Of a DNA stretch of 64,000 nt, positions 11,530 to 22,984 are shown piece by piece. The DNA is from Lamellibrachia columna (taxonomy: Eukaryota > Annelida > Polychaeta > Sabellida > Siboglinidae): NCBI GenBank assembly GCA_963662155.1, contig OY759271.1, positions 1,147,432 to 1,211,431 on the forward strand. The letters are read 5' to 3'. Made by a program: the position numbers and the translations under genes. The notes beneath the pieces were generated by a model. It was not told the DNA's origin, searched no databases, and was given only the letters and a program-made list of their open reading frames with translations. Every line of letters starts with the position of its first letter. Position 1 is the stretch's first letter.

Positions 11530-11787
11530 TGAGCCACATTCGCATTTAAGCGTTTTCATGGTTGTGACGCCTCCCATGGTGCATGCATGATGCGCCCTCT
11601 TGTGGCAGACGATGTACTGCAGCCACCTCTCGCCAGGGCCACCCTTGCCAACGGGCCTGCGGCATGCGGTTCTTGGCCATGTGTCGTCTCCCGAATCAGT
11701 ATCCGATGCTGACTGAAGCCTCAATCTCGCCTTCGTTGCCTTTCCTTTGTTTCTTTCACTTTCACTTTCGACCACCCCCGTGAACAT
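11530..11787 (-). pseudogene. Possible DNA-transposase C-terminal (PHD-like) fragment fused to LINE sequence
   Basis: An open minus-strand frame from ATG 11,787 encodes an acidic Ser/Asp stretch (SDTDSGDD), then GERWLQYIVCHKRAHHACT and CECG, and then continues in frame into the LINE segment (SFKILNGYENIG). The first part resembles the degenerate Cys/His finger at the C-terminus of pogo-like or other DDE transposases (W-x-x-C-x-x-C-x-x-x-x-H-x-x-C pattern, with Tyr in place of the first Cys). Family assignment is tentative. The frame looks like a chance fusion of two old insertions. Confidence 0.3.
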
Positions 11788-11928
11788 GTTTCAACTAACC
11801 ACGCCACGGTCGCGTTGATTCAAGAGGGCGCTGCACACAATTGCGTGATGATATTTCATTTCTTTTACTGCGCGCCTGGATACCGTTCCATCACGTTAGT
11901 TTCTTATTTCTAGTTTACATATGCCGAA

Positions 11929-12118
11929 CAGTTGCTATGTTTTACTCAGTCCTCACAAAGAGTAACAAACTTTTCGTTTTCGGTTTCCATGTTCTCGTTT
12001 TGTACGTGCTATGCAAACACTCGCAGTTGCTATGTTTTACTCAGTCCTCACAAAGAGTAACAAACTTTTCGTTTTCGTTTTCCATGTTCTCGTTTTGTAC
12101 GTGCTATACAAACACTTG
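11929..12118. repeat. 95-bp tandem duplication
   Basis: Two nearly identical copies beginning CAGTTGCTATGTTTTAC or its variant at about 11,929 and 12,024, each with CACAAAGAGTAACAAACTTT and TTTTGTACGTGCTAT. It is recent, with few differences. Confidence 0.85.
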
Positions 12119-15100
12119 CGACGCGTAAGGTAGAGCTGTATTGTTCACTAGCAAGAACAGCCTACGCATCGTATTCATTTGTTGTATCCAATATTTTAAC
12201 AAGCCAAACAAACAAAGGTCCGGTCTCCCACAGTGTAAGATGCTATTGCACGACGACATACTATTGTAGCTATCAAGTGCACATGAATAATATCTGTGTC
12301 CCATTCATCGGTCGTCCGAAATGATGCCATGAAATAATTAATTTTATGATAAATCTATCACGGCACAATGAAAGTAGCCACATATTCGAGACAGCTGCCG
12401 TTTGTGCGACGACGAAACATTGAATTGATTGCCAGCTCAGCGCACCGCGGGTGCGGTCGGAATCCATCATGGAGCGATATGAGAGAATGACAACGATAAC
12501 TTGGTGCTGGTTGCTGCGTGATGGTGCGCGTGTTACTGTTGCTAAGTACAATAATGGAACATCTGAAAATCCCACCGGCCATTAAATGTATGCATTCGTG
12601 GCACAATGCCAATAGATAACGTAGAGCGCGTCTATGTTACGACCCCCGGCTCCTGTGATTATGCCGTTCTCAGAAAGGAGCCACGTGTCTGATTTGCACC
12701 GTCGAAAATCTATAGTGTACTTTGCCGATTTAGGATGATTGTCTTGTCTTGCAGCGACATTTCGGAGGAAGAATATGCTCCGTAAAGGCCCGAATCTGGT
12801 TCCTGTTGCCATCCGCAAATATTAGAGGTCCCTCGTCGATTTGTTCGTCTCATTTCAGCCTCTTTTAGCAAGAAATCAAGCCTACCTAGTATCCACTACG
12901 AAATGCCAGCTCGTTTGTGCAAATGTTATATTTACTTTTGGTGAAATCTTTCATCGAACTAACTATTAAATTATTACTGGCCAGGTCCGCTCAAAAAAAT
13001 CATCGGAAAATGACAAAATGGCTCCGCCTCTATATTCTATGACATAAAGTAATCAATACTTTCACAAGTTATTCGATCAAAGTAATTTCTTTCGACGATT
13101 TTGACAGAAAGCACTCACTGTTACTGAACCGACTGTGCACAATAGGCCTACCTAAAAGTCCCTCCACAATTAATTTTTTTCGCTAGTTTCATTTAAAATT
13201 AATTTTGCGAAGAATCAAACCTACCTAATATATACTGCAACATGCAAGTTCTTTTGTGCTTTTGTATGTAGTTTTTTTTATTAGCAGACAAACGACTACA
13301 TTACTTAATGTCTGGTCAAACATTAGCCTAAGTGAAGTGAAAACGGAAGCGTTGAAAACCCTTGGTGAAATGTCGTACTGTGTCGTGTGATCGGCGAGAA
13401 GGTGGACGTCTCGCCCATGATCGGCCTTGACCCCATAAAGTGTTTACAGTTTTGGATATCCACTATTTGAAAAAAATAGGCATATTTTAATTACATCGAC
13501 TGCGGATATTAAATAAACTATTCACACCCTCCATGTTTGGACATCAACGGATTTACGATGGGCTAAGTTAGTTGAGGATATAGATCTAAAAAAATGTAAA
13601 CTACAGATTTGAACATCAACAAACCTAATTCACGATGGTCTAACTCAATTAAGGAGGAAGTTTAAAGGGTTTCACACTACCGCAATGAGAACGACACGAA
13701 ACAACCTATTCAAAAAGCAATCCCATGAATCCTGTGTTACTCGTCTTTGTGAAATCGGGTGAATATGTCATCCGCATATAATATTGCATTTATTTTACGA
13801 TGCAGAAGACGAATTCATCTTATTAATCACGTATGCTATGAAATACAACTATAGGGTGTTTTCGATCTGAGTATGTAGTAGTGCGTACGTTTCCAATGGA
13901 GCCTGTTTACCAGTGTACGTACGTGTATGCTGGAGCCATTGTCTTAAAAGAAGTGTAGAATACATCGATTATTGGTTAACTGGCACGGTTGGGGGGTTTC
14001 GTGTAATTAAAATGACTCAATTCTCTCAAAACTCAAAATACAATATCCGTACAAAGCGTGATACTATCGCCTTATTTCATCTCTCAATATGTTTTATTTC
14101 GTTCGCTCTATGGTAATTATTCCCATACCAATAAATCGTTCAATGAAAATCGTTTCGCACACCTGCAACACCGTGCTGCCTAGACAACCACTATGTATAG
14201 AATAATGTTCTATAGACCCTAATGATCTGATATGCGATAAAAAAAAACATTATACCTGACTGTATGGTCGTGAACAATATATATGACCACATCGTTGACA
14301 ACTGCGTCATGGTTGGCTTTCTGCCGAACGAAAGGGGTGGGATCACTGTTTTACCCCGAACGTAGTGCCGGAGATTTTGAGAGGGTACTCCATTTTGGCA
14401 ATTTATTGCTGCCTGTAAAATTATTTTTGAACAGGGATATGGGCATACTTGAGAACTACCTCACTTACGCTGTGCCCAGATTAAAATTTATAGTGGACGG
14501 CTGGCAATATGTGCACGTGCCAGTGACCGTAGGGTCCATTGCGCACGAAGACATGTAGTTGTTTTGGACGCCGTTTGATGGGGAACATCTTGTACCGGGT
14601 ATGTTAATGTTCTGGAGAAAAATATGACAGAAGTCGACCAATTTGTCCAGCGGGTTGACGAAATAATAAATGTCAACACGGCTGATTGTATGATTATTAA
14701 AAAAATAATAATTTGCAAACAGCATTAAAAAACCTTAACATATTTGCCAATGGGAAAATATATAGTGGCCTAACCCCGAGTCCGCTCGCAACGTTGACCC
14801 TCAGTGGCCTGACCCCGGTCGTGTTACTGTTCCTGGTACATATTCTTCGCCGAGTCCTAGCTGTAATACATCTGGTGCAGAGACGTGTTCTGATTAATAT
14901 CTTCCTGATTGACCAATCGTGATGATTAAGTAATTCTACCTTTCTCCTAATAAATATAAGTTGCCTGGCAACGTGAACTGTCTTCCGAGAGGAATTCAAA
15001 GTAATTGCTGTGCATCGCCGTAAATCCTTTCGAGTCTCAAGCCAAATCGATAGCCCTGTGATTTGAATCTGCATGTTGCCTCTTACTTAATCATAATCTA

Positions 15101-15164
15101 ATCGCAACCCTAATCCAAGACACACGTTTCCGTTGCGTTTTTCTGCGTTTGGTTTCTTGCGAAT
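12119..15164. other. No supported gene
   Basis: Two diverged direct copies of about 60 bp (AAGCCTACCTAGTATCCACT at about 12,878 and its relative near 13,216) suggest an old repeat. A 91-codon plus-strand frame at 14,283-14,558 has an ordinary amino-acid composition but no recognisable motif and no clear splice sites. Nothing else can be supported. Confidence 0.4.
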
Positions 15165-16335
15165 GAAGCTAACGAAGGTGGCTCTTGTATCGATTGGTTT
15201 TGCGAATGAAGCTAACGGAAGTGGCTCTTGCATCGGGCGTGAAGCTAACGGTAGTATCGTTATACCATACTGGTGCATCGGGCGTGAAGCTAACGGTAGT
15301 ATCGTTATACCATACTGTTGCATCGGGCGTGAAGCTAACGGTAGTATCGTAATACCATACTGTTGCATCGGGCGTGAAGTTAACGGTAGTAGCGTGGTAC
15401 TATAATGTTACATCGGGCGTGAAGCTAATGGTAGTAGCGTGGTACCATACTGTTGCATCGGGCGTGAAGCTAAATGGTAGTAGCGTGGTACCATACTGTT
15501 GCATCGGGCGTGAAGCTAATGGTAGTAGCGTGGTACCATACTGTTGCATCGGGCGTGAAGCTAAATGGTAGTAGCGTGGTACCATACTGTTGCATCGGGC
15601 GTGAAGCTAAATGGTAGTAGCGTGGTACCATAATGTTACATCGGGCGTGAAGCTAACGGTAGTAGCGTGGTACCATACTGTTGCATCGGGCGTGAAGTTA
15701 ACGGTAGTAGCGTGGTACCATAATGTTACATCGGGCGTGAAGCTAATGGTAGTAGCGTGGTACTATAATGTTACATCGGGCGTGAAGCTAATGGTAGTAG
15801 CGTGGTACCATACTGTTGCATCGGGCGTGAAGCTAAATGGTAGTAGCGTGGTACCATACTGTTGCATCGGGCGTGAAGCTAACGGTAGTAGCGTGGTACC
15901 ATACTGTTGCATCGGGCGTGAAGCTAACAGGAGTAGCCGATTACCATACCGGTTACCATGCACCGGGCGTGAAGCTAGCGGAAGTAGAAGGGTACCATAC
16001 TGTTGCGTCGAGCTTGAAGCTAACGGAAATAGCCGCGTATCATAACGTTGCATCGGGCGTGAAGCTAGCGGAAGTAGCAGGGTACCATAATTCTGCATCG
16101 GGCCTGAAGCTAGCGGAAGTAGCCGGGTACCATACTGTTGCGTCGAGCTTGAAGCTAACGGAAATAGCTGCGTATCATAACGTTGCATCGGGCGTGAAGC
16201 TAGCGGAAGTAGCCGGGTACCATAATTCTGCATCGGGCGTGAAACTAACGGACGTCAACAGACCATACTGTTGCATAAGACCTGAAGCTAAAGGGATGAA
16301 CCGGGTATCACACTGTTGCATCGGTGATATCAAAT
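15165..16335 (+). repeat. 45/46-bp minisatellite, about 25 copies
   Basis: Units contain GCATCGGGCGTGAAGCTAAC and a segment GTGGTACCATACTGTTG. The central copies are most alike, while the right end (from about 15,930) is diverged and carries AGC/GGAAGTAGC variants. Some units have one extra A, making 46 bp and shifting the frame. The long open frames (for example IGREANGSSVVPYCC units) follow from the repeat and are not evidence of a protein. Confidence 0.95.
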
Positions 16336-17700
16336 TATACAACTGAAATGTACGAATTCTCCCTCCGCAAGTTTTGCTCTATGGATATGTGTTGCATTGT
16401 TTGTCCGACTTACCTTGTCTTACTCTGTGTATCGTCTCAGCACAGCGTTATTCACCTTTCCTCTGCAAGTAAGATATTCCCGAGAACCGATCCAGTCAAA
16501 CAATAAACGCTTAATTACATCAGGGCCTATTGAAATGTCAAGAGTTGTTTATCTGTTTATCGACCTTTCTAATTTGCTGAGCTTCTGAGATGGCGATACC
16601 CACCGTTAAGCACCTGCCATAAATGTCTAGTGTGTAAGGAAATACGATGTATCTGCAAATGCATGATCAACTTAAATAGATATAGCAGTTGTCGTAATAA
16701 TTGGTATTTGGTTAAACAAAATCAACAAACCTGGAACTAAAACCCATTATAGTATTTCAGTAATTTGATAATGTCATTCATAACAGGAGGATTCCTGCAA
16801 CAGACTGACTTAAATCTATATTTAGGCAAAACAGGTTAAAACAATGAACAATTTATTATAAATTGGTTAGTGTAGTAATCGGCTGGAATGTCAACTCACG
16901 TGATGTTATTTACACTATGGTATGTCATTCTAGATTACATTATCTTATTCTCAAGTGTCACACGCAAATCCACCTCAAATTACATTCATTGATTGGAAGA
17001 AGACATAAAACGGCTGAACGTGGCCTACATACGCCGTCAAACGAAGCACTACTTTGAAACACTTAATAGGAGCCGCTTCGATAAGCGCAGAGATTGTGCG
17101 ACTGAGAAACATACCATGCATCTTCTAAAGGTATGATCTGCTATGGAGAATTATAAATAGTAAATGCACCTATTAGCTTAATGAACACCCACGTAACGTC
17201 CAGACTGAGACGGTTACGTGGTCGCATCAAGTTTCCTCCGCCACCGCCCCTAGGCAAGTAAGACCGGGAGGTGGGAACGTCCTCGCGAGCCGGGGGTGCT
17301 GGGTACATCAGCACCCCCGGCATATGCTGCGTTAGCCAATAACATTACGAGAATGTAGAACGTAGGCCTATATACGGGAACTTAACTTTAAGCGGCTTTG
17401 GACAGGGCGGCGCAGGTTGGACGGGTAATGGCAGGAATTTCCTTGAGCTGATCTATATTTGATGTTGGGCTTGATCCGAGAATCACGACCGCCAAGGCAA
17501 CAAGTGGGGCGAAGTACAAATGATAAAAGCCAGGGTTAGAGAAGTAGTATTTACCCCCTCTCGGCTAGCGAGGATGCGTGAAGGGTGAAACTGTGATATC
17601 AGTAGCTAGGCTTTTATGCTATTAATTTTAATGCACCTTGCATGCCATCTGTATGTGCTGGGAGTTTTTAAGATAGATGTCGTATATTCATTGTAATCCA
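16336..17700. other. No supported gene
   Basis: AT-rich unique sequence followed by a GC-richer part at 17,200-17,600 that contains a perfect 13-bp hairpin (listed separately). No convincing exon is seen. Confidence 0.4.
17289..17321. other. Perfect 13-bp stem, 7-nt loop hairpin
   Basis: GCCGGGGGTGCTG at 17,289-17,301 is the exact reverse complement of 17,309-17,321, with loop GGTACAT. The stem is GC-rich and would be very stable in RNA or single-stranded DNA. No associated gene is recognised. Confidence 0.85.
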
Positions 17701-17702
17701 AC

Positions 17703-17945
17703 CAACTATTAATGTAAACGTAATTGTGCTATTAATGTAAAGGTAATTGTACTATTAATGTAAAGGTAATTGTACTATTAATGTAAAGGTAATTGTACTA
17801 TTAATGTAAAGGTAATTGTAATATTAATGTAAAGGTAATTGTACTATTAATGTAAAGGTAATTGTAATATTAATGTAAAGGTAATTGTAATATTAATGTA
17901 AAGGCAATTGTAATATTAATGTAAAGGTAATTGTAGTATTACCTT
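17703..17945. repeat. 23-bp minisatellite, about 10 copies
   Basis: Tandem units CTATTAATGTAAAGGTAATT plus GTA, with a few A/T and C/T changes. Confidence 0.95.
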
Positions 17946-18164
17946 TCCAGAAAATGGAAGGTAATTATACATACAGTTACAAAGAAACTGTAAGTGACTG
18001 TGAAAGAGTTTCTAAATCAGTTCAGCTTGTACATATGCGTCGGCCAAATTATACAAACGGATATGTTAAATTAATACATCAGATACGTTTTTGAAAATGT
18101 TGAACATGTTTATGATACAGCTTCATTCGTCTTTGCCTGCCGCACGGGTACAACAATACATCAA

Positions 18165-18395
18165 ACTATCTATGCATCGCAATAGTCGATGTGACTATGC
18201 AATATTATCGATAGTTATCGTCGATGGTACTCTGAACTATCGATAGAAACGACTGTTGGCAAAGCAATTCCGCAGCGCTACTTGTGTAGCAGTCATGATT
18301 AAAATAGTTATGAAACTATCGCAATATCATTGCAATAGTGATACAGTTGTCGCGATACTATCGCAATAGTAAAACCATCTTCGATAGTCACCCGT
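18165..18395. other. Cluster of CTATCGATAG / ATCGCAATAG words
   Basis: Within about 230 bp, short inverted or direct versions of ACTATCG and CGATAGT occur about ten times, including two perfect TATCGATA palindromes about 30 bp apart (near 18,207 and 18,238). TATCGATA is the core of the insect DREF/DRE site, but here it may simply be a decayed palindromic repeat. Confidence 0.5.
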
Positions 18396-18411
18396 AGTTT
18401 GTTGCGGATTT

Positions 18412-18515
18412 TCATCTTAGTCAAGTTTATATTAAGATACATATTATGCTATAAGTTTTTATTAAGATACATATTATACTATAAGTTTATATTAAGATAC
18501 ATATTATACTACAAG
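18412..18515. repeat. 30-bp AT-rich tandem repeat, about 3 copies
   Basis: Repeated AAGTTTATATTAAGATACAT followed by ATTATACTAT. Confidence 0.9.
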
Positions 18516-18699
18516 AATAAGAAACAGCTTAAGGAGAAAACTAGTCATTGGGGCGGCTGTTTCAGCTCTGCCACTGACTGTTGCCAATGGTAACGCTAAT
18601 GATGACGGCCTGTCCGTTATTATCGTAATAGCATTGTTGATGACATAATATAACCATGCCGGTGCGGTGCGTAGAATTATTACACAACCGCCACGGCCA

Positions 18700-19085
18700 C
18701 CGCCGCCACCACCACCACCACCACCACCACCACCACCACCACCACCACCACCACCACCACCACTACCACCACCACCACTATGTCCACCGCCACCGCCGCC
18801 ACCACCAACACCACCACTATCACATTCACCACCACCATCATCACCATCTCCACCGCCACCGCTGCCACCACCAACACCACCACCACCACCACCACCACCA
18901 CCACCACCACCACCACCACCACCACCACCACCACCACCACCACCACCACCACCACCACCACCACCACCACCACCACCACCACCACCACCACCACCACCAC
19001 CACCACCACTACCACTACCACCATCTCCACCGCAACCGCCGCCACCACCACCATCTCCACCGCCGCCACCACCAACACCACCACA
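18700..19085 (+). repeat. Long (CCA)n trinucleotide array
   Basis: Nearly pure CCA with a few CTA, CCG and TCA interruptions. The interruptions at 18,765-18,880 and 19,005-19,080 are similar (CATCTCCACCGCCACCGC), which points to an internal duplication. It is open in several frames (poly-His, poly-Pro, poly-Thr, poly-Val) only because of the repeat. Confidence 0.97.
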
Positions 19086-19557
19086 ATATTACGTCTACCA
19101 CCATCATCACAATATTAAGTATATTTGCATGGGTCAACATTATGTATGCAGCGTTGTCATTACATTACCATAATATGCTCATTTAGTGGCCAGCTCCCCC
19201 GTACTCCGGGCTGGTCGTGTAGAGATAAACAAGTGTTTTTCACTTGTCCTAGCCATAAAATAGTTTTGTAGCATTTGTGCTGGCTGCTTAAGCGTAAAGT
19301 ACCCAGCAACCGATCGCGCAGGCAACAACACTGTTTATTCACAACCAGACACTCGTTAGTGTTTTGTTAATATAAAGTCTTTATTTGTTCGTGCATAATC
19401 TCATTCGCTTGCTCGTTCGTTCGGTCGTTATCACGTTCACTGGCTCCTTTGCATTCATGAATTTACTTTCTATTAGTCGATGATATTGAAATGATTATGC
19501 ATTCATTGGGTGATGTGGTGCAGGTTCTCTCTGAAGTGTTTTAGCTTCGTGATCTGG

Positions 19558-19773
19558 CTACGAAGATGATACTATGTACCCATAGCCTATTAGGCTGTTG
19601 GCGACTCCCTGCAATCTCTCTGCCATATCGCGTGCACCATCTATCCAATGTCTGATGTTGTCAGTCCATCCTAATTGTCTCTGGTTCATCGATTTGTCAA
19701 GCGTTTTCCAGACTCTCGGATCTTCCTGCTGTTGCACATCTTTCTCTGCGTCCAGCTTATCCTGAGCATGCAA
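19558..19773 (-). pseudogene. Weak candidate for a LINE ORF2 C-terminal remnant
   Basis: A 71-codon minus-strand frame contains QLGWTDNIRHWIDGARDMAER, a shape reminiscent of the W-x-D-x-[IV] segment near the C-terminus of many non-LTR retrotransposon polyproteins. There is no further support. Confidence 0.2.
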
Positions 19774-19822
19774 ACGTTTGTCCTCCTCCGCATTGAGTGT
19801 CCAGGATTCACTCTCATACTGA

Positions 19823-20038
19823 GCAACGCTCCAAACCTGGCAGTGTTGTTATAAGTCACAACGCTCCAAACCTGGCAGTGTTGTTATAAGTCACAACGCT
19901 CCAAACCTGGCAGTGTTGTTATAAGTCACAACGCTCCAAACCTGGCAGTGTTGTTATAAGTCACAACGTTCCAAACCTGGCAGTGTTGTTATAAGTTACA
20001 ACGCTCCAAACCTGGCAGTGTTGTTATAAGTCACGACA
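19823..20038. repeat. 36-bp minisatellite, 6 copies
   Basis: Units of CAACGCTCCAAACCTGGCAG followed by TGTTGTTATAAGTCA, nearly identical. Confidence 0.97.
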
Positions 20039-20671
20039 AAACACATCACTGTAGTTTTGACAAACCTTTGGTTACGGGCCACATCACATATCCCTGTGTC
20101 AGACGGATTATGTTTCCAACAAACACAGACACATTAACGGTAGACAGTTACCACTCGCATACCGTTTACTATAATTTACGCTATTGTAACAACTATTGTA
20201 ATGTATTTATAACAAGACGGCGTGTTTTTGCTCTGGGAGCTGCGCATAAGCATAAGCCCGATGTCACATAAGCATAAGCCCGATGTCACAAATTATGAAC
20301 GTTTTGCGTCTTCCTAAACGTTGTCATGGCAACTCGGGAAGACGCAGCATCTAGGTGCCACTAATACTTTATTTGTGGCACGGCTGTCGTAATGATGGTG
20401 GATTCGAGAGGCAAACGTCTTCCCACGCTAACGTCTGCCCACCTACCTACCAGTTAGAACGGCCTTGTCGTAGCTGATGAACTGGCGCGCAGTTACTTTC
20501 TGTTAATTACAGCAGTTACATCAGAGTAGCCTCCGGGCAGAACTCCCACGGCTCCGAGTGAATCCTATAACGGCATGCTTTACACGTGTCACAGATGTCT
20601 CTCTTGGATGTTAAGGTGATGACATTCTGAAAGAGACGATTGTTTTGTCAATGGAAGTTGTCGCGCGTTGT

Positions 20672-20812
20672 TGCCAGGGTTGACTGAATTACTTTAATTT
20701 TGTACTTGAGCAAAAGTAAAAGTAATTCACCTAAAACCTACTTGAGTAAAAGTATTTTCTAAAAAAAGTACTTCAGTAAAAAGTAAAACTACTTTTCAAA
20801 AGTCCGAATCCT
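20672..20812. mobile_element. hAT (Tol2-like) transposon terminus or MITE
   Basis: A terminus-like CAGGGTTGACTGAATTACTT is followed by repeated subterminal words ACTTGAGTAAAAGTA, TACTTCAGTAAAAAGTA and AAAACTACTTTT. This arrangement is characteristic of Tol2-related hAT elements and their MITEs. No transposase frame and no partner end is recognised; the 65-bp array begins just to the right. Confidence 0.5.
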
Positions 20813-20830
20813 TGCAAGATCACCAAATTA

Positions 20831-21937
20831 ATAACTTTATGCTGGTTGTGACAAAGACCTTGTTCCCTGTGTACTACACGGTGGCTCCTCGTGGAATAAC
20901 TTTATGCTGGTTGTGACAAAGACCTTGTTCCCTGTGTCCTACACGATGGCTCCTCGTGGAATAACTTTATGCTGGTTGTGACAAAGACCTTGTTCCCTGT
21001 GTCCTACACGGTGGCTCCTTGTGGAATAACTTTATGCTGGTTGTGACAAAGACCTTGTTCCCTGTGTCCTACACGGTGGCTCCTCGTGGAATAACTTTAT
21101 GCTGGTTGTGACAGAGACCTTGTTCCCTGTGTCCTACACGGTGGCTCCTCGTGGAATAACTTTATGCTGGTTGTGACAGAGACCTTGTTCCCTGTGTCCT
21201 ACACGGTGGCTCCTCGTGGAATAACTTTATGCTGGTTGTGACAAAGACCTTGTTCCCTGTGTCCTACACGGTGGCTCCTCGTGGAATAACTTTATGCTGG
21301 TTGTGACAAAGACCTTGTTCCCTGTGTCCTACACGGTGGCTCCTCGTGGAATAACTTTATGCTGGTTGTGACAAAGACCTTGTTCCCTGTGTCCTACACG
21401 GTGGCTCCTCGTGGAATAACTTTATGCTGGTTGTGACAGAGACCTTGTTCCCTGTGTCCTACACGGTGGCTCCTCGTGGAATAACTTTATGCTGGTTGTG
21501 ACAGAGACCTTGTTCCCTGTGTCCTACACGGTGGCTCCTCGTGGAATAACTTTATGCTGGTTGTGACAAAGACCTTGTTCCCTGTGTCCTACACGGTGGC
21601 TCCTCGTGGAATAACTTTATGCTGGTTGTGACAAAGACCTTGTTCCCTGTGTCCTACACGGTGGCTCCTCGTGGAATAACTTTATGCTGGTTGTGACAAA
21701 GACCTTGTTCCCTGTGTCCTACACGGTGGCTCCTCGTGGAATAACTTTATGCTGGTTGTGACAAAGACCTTATTCCCTGTGTCCTACACGGTGGCTCCTC
21801 GTGGAATAACTTTATGCTGGTTGTGACAAAGACCTTGTTCCCTGTGTCCTACACGGTGGCTCCTCGTGGAATAACTTTATGCTGGTTGTGACAAAGACCT
21901 TGTTCCCTGTGTCCTACACGGTGGCTCCTCATGGAAT
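20831..21937. repeat. 65-bp minisatellite, 17 copies
   Basis: Units start with ATAACTTTATGCTGGTTGTG at 20,831, 20,896 and so on to 21,871, with exact 65-bp spacing. Variation is mainly ACAAAGACC versus ACAGAGACC, plus rare single changes. Confidence 0.97.
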
Positions 21938-22014
21938 ACTAGGCGCAAGACAACATTCTTATTATGTTACGGTAATATTGACTGGCTTTTCGAACATCCA
22001 CTGGCTTCTTGAAC

Positions 22015-22835
22015 TTTAAAAATGATGGCGATAAACAACATTTACAAAAATATTTGAACAAATTACTTAAATGATCTAAAAAAATGACAGATGTTATTAA
22101 TTTTTTTTTAATGTAAATGCCTACACACAGGACACGTGGATGTAACTTGGACGTAAACTATAAAATGGGAGATACTGTTCTAGGTACTACTATAAATGAA
22201 AATGACTTAGGAGTTACAATAAGCGCTGATATGAGACCTTTCAGAGCATTGTGCTGTTGCAGCTTCAAATGGTAAACAACTGTTTGGGTTGATTAAGAAA
22301 TATATAAAATATAAGAAAAATAGTTAGGCCTCATTTAAAGTACTGCATACAAGCGTGGAGACGTAAGAAGGATGCAGATACGCGAATACATATTAGAGCA
22401 ACTAAACTGATTCAAGAACTGAGGGACTTTAGTTATGAAGAACGCCTAAGAGAATATGTTTTCACAATCCTAGAGACAAGGAGGTTTAGAGGCCAAATTG
22501 AAGCTTTTACGATATCGAATGGGTATGAAAATATTGATAGAAATATGTTTGTCTCATTCAAGCAAGACACAGGTATCAATAGTGAATGATCAGTGTAAAT
22601 TGGATATCAAAAAGTACTCGTTCTCACAAAGGACAACAAATGAATGGAACATATTATCTGCAGATTGTGTTAATGCTTGCAGCGTGAATATATTTGAAAG
22701 CAAAATTGACAAATATATCTGCAGGGCGGGTTACACATCAACGAAAAATGGACTCTCGATGAGCCAATGGCTTCCTTGTCCACCTGCCGTCTTGACCTTT
22801 GACTTGGATGACATGGATCTTGTTTAATCTTGTCT
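22015..22835 (+). mobile_element. CR1/jockey-like LINE, 3' part
   Basis: Plus-strand remnants of the region after the reverse transcriptase catalytic core: GDKQHLQK-type start, later [44 protein letters not shown] and the final segment around GYTSTKNG. Frameshifts break it into pieces, the longest open one at 22,498-22,827. The 3' end closes with GATCTTGTTTAATCTTGTC. It abuts the 108-bp array. Confidence 0.75.
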
Positions 22836-22984
22836 TAATCTATTGTATTCTTCTGTTATTGTTATTACCGTTAACGCTGCAGGCATTCGTCTTATTGCTT
22901 TCGTTAGTGCTTTGGTTCTGGTTGTCATCATTACTATAATTACTCATTTTGTAATCGTTACTGTGAACAATCTTGATGTTTTTA

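Noticed and set aside
18667..19173. Poly-His or poly-Pro protein
   Set aside because: It is a (CCA)n microsatellite read in different frames.
20831..21937. CRISPR array
   Set aside because: The tandem units are contiguous with no unique spacers, and the DNA is eukaryotic. The same applies to the other regular arrays.
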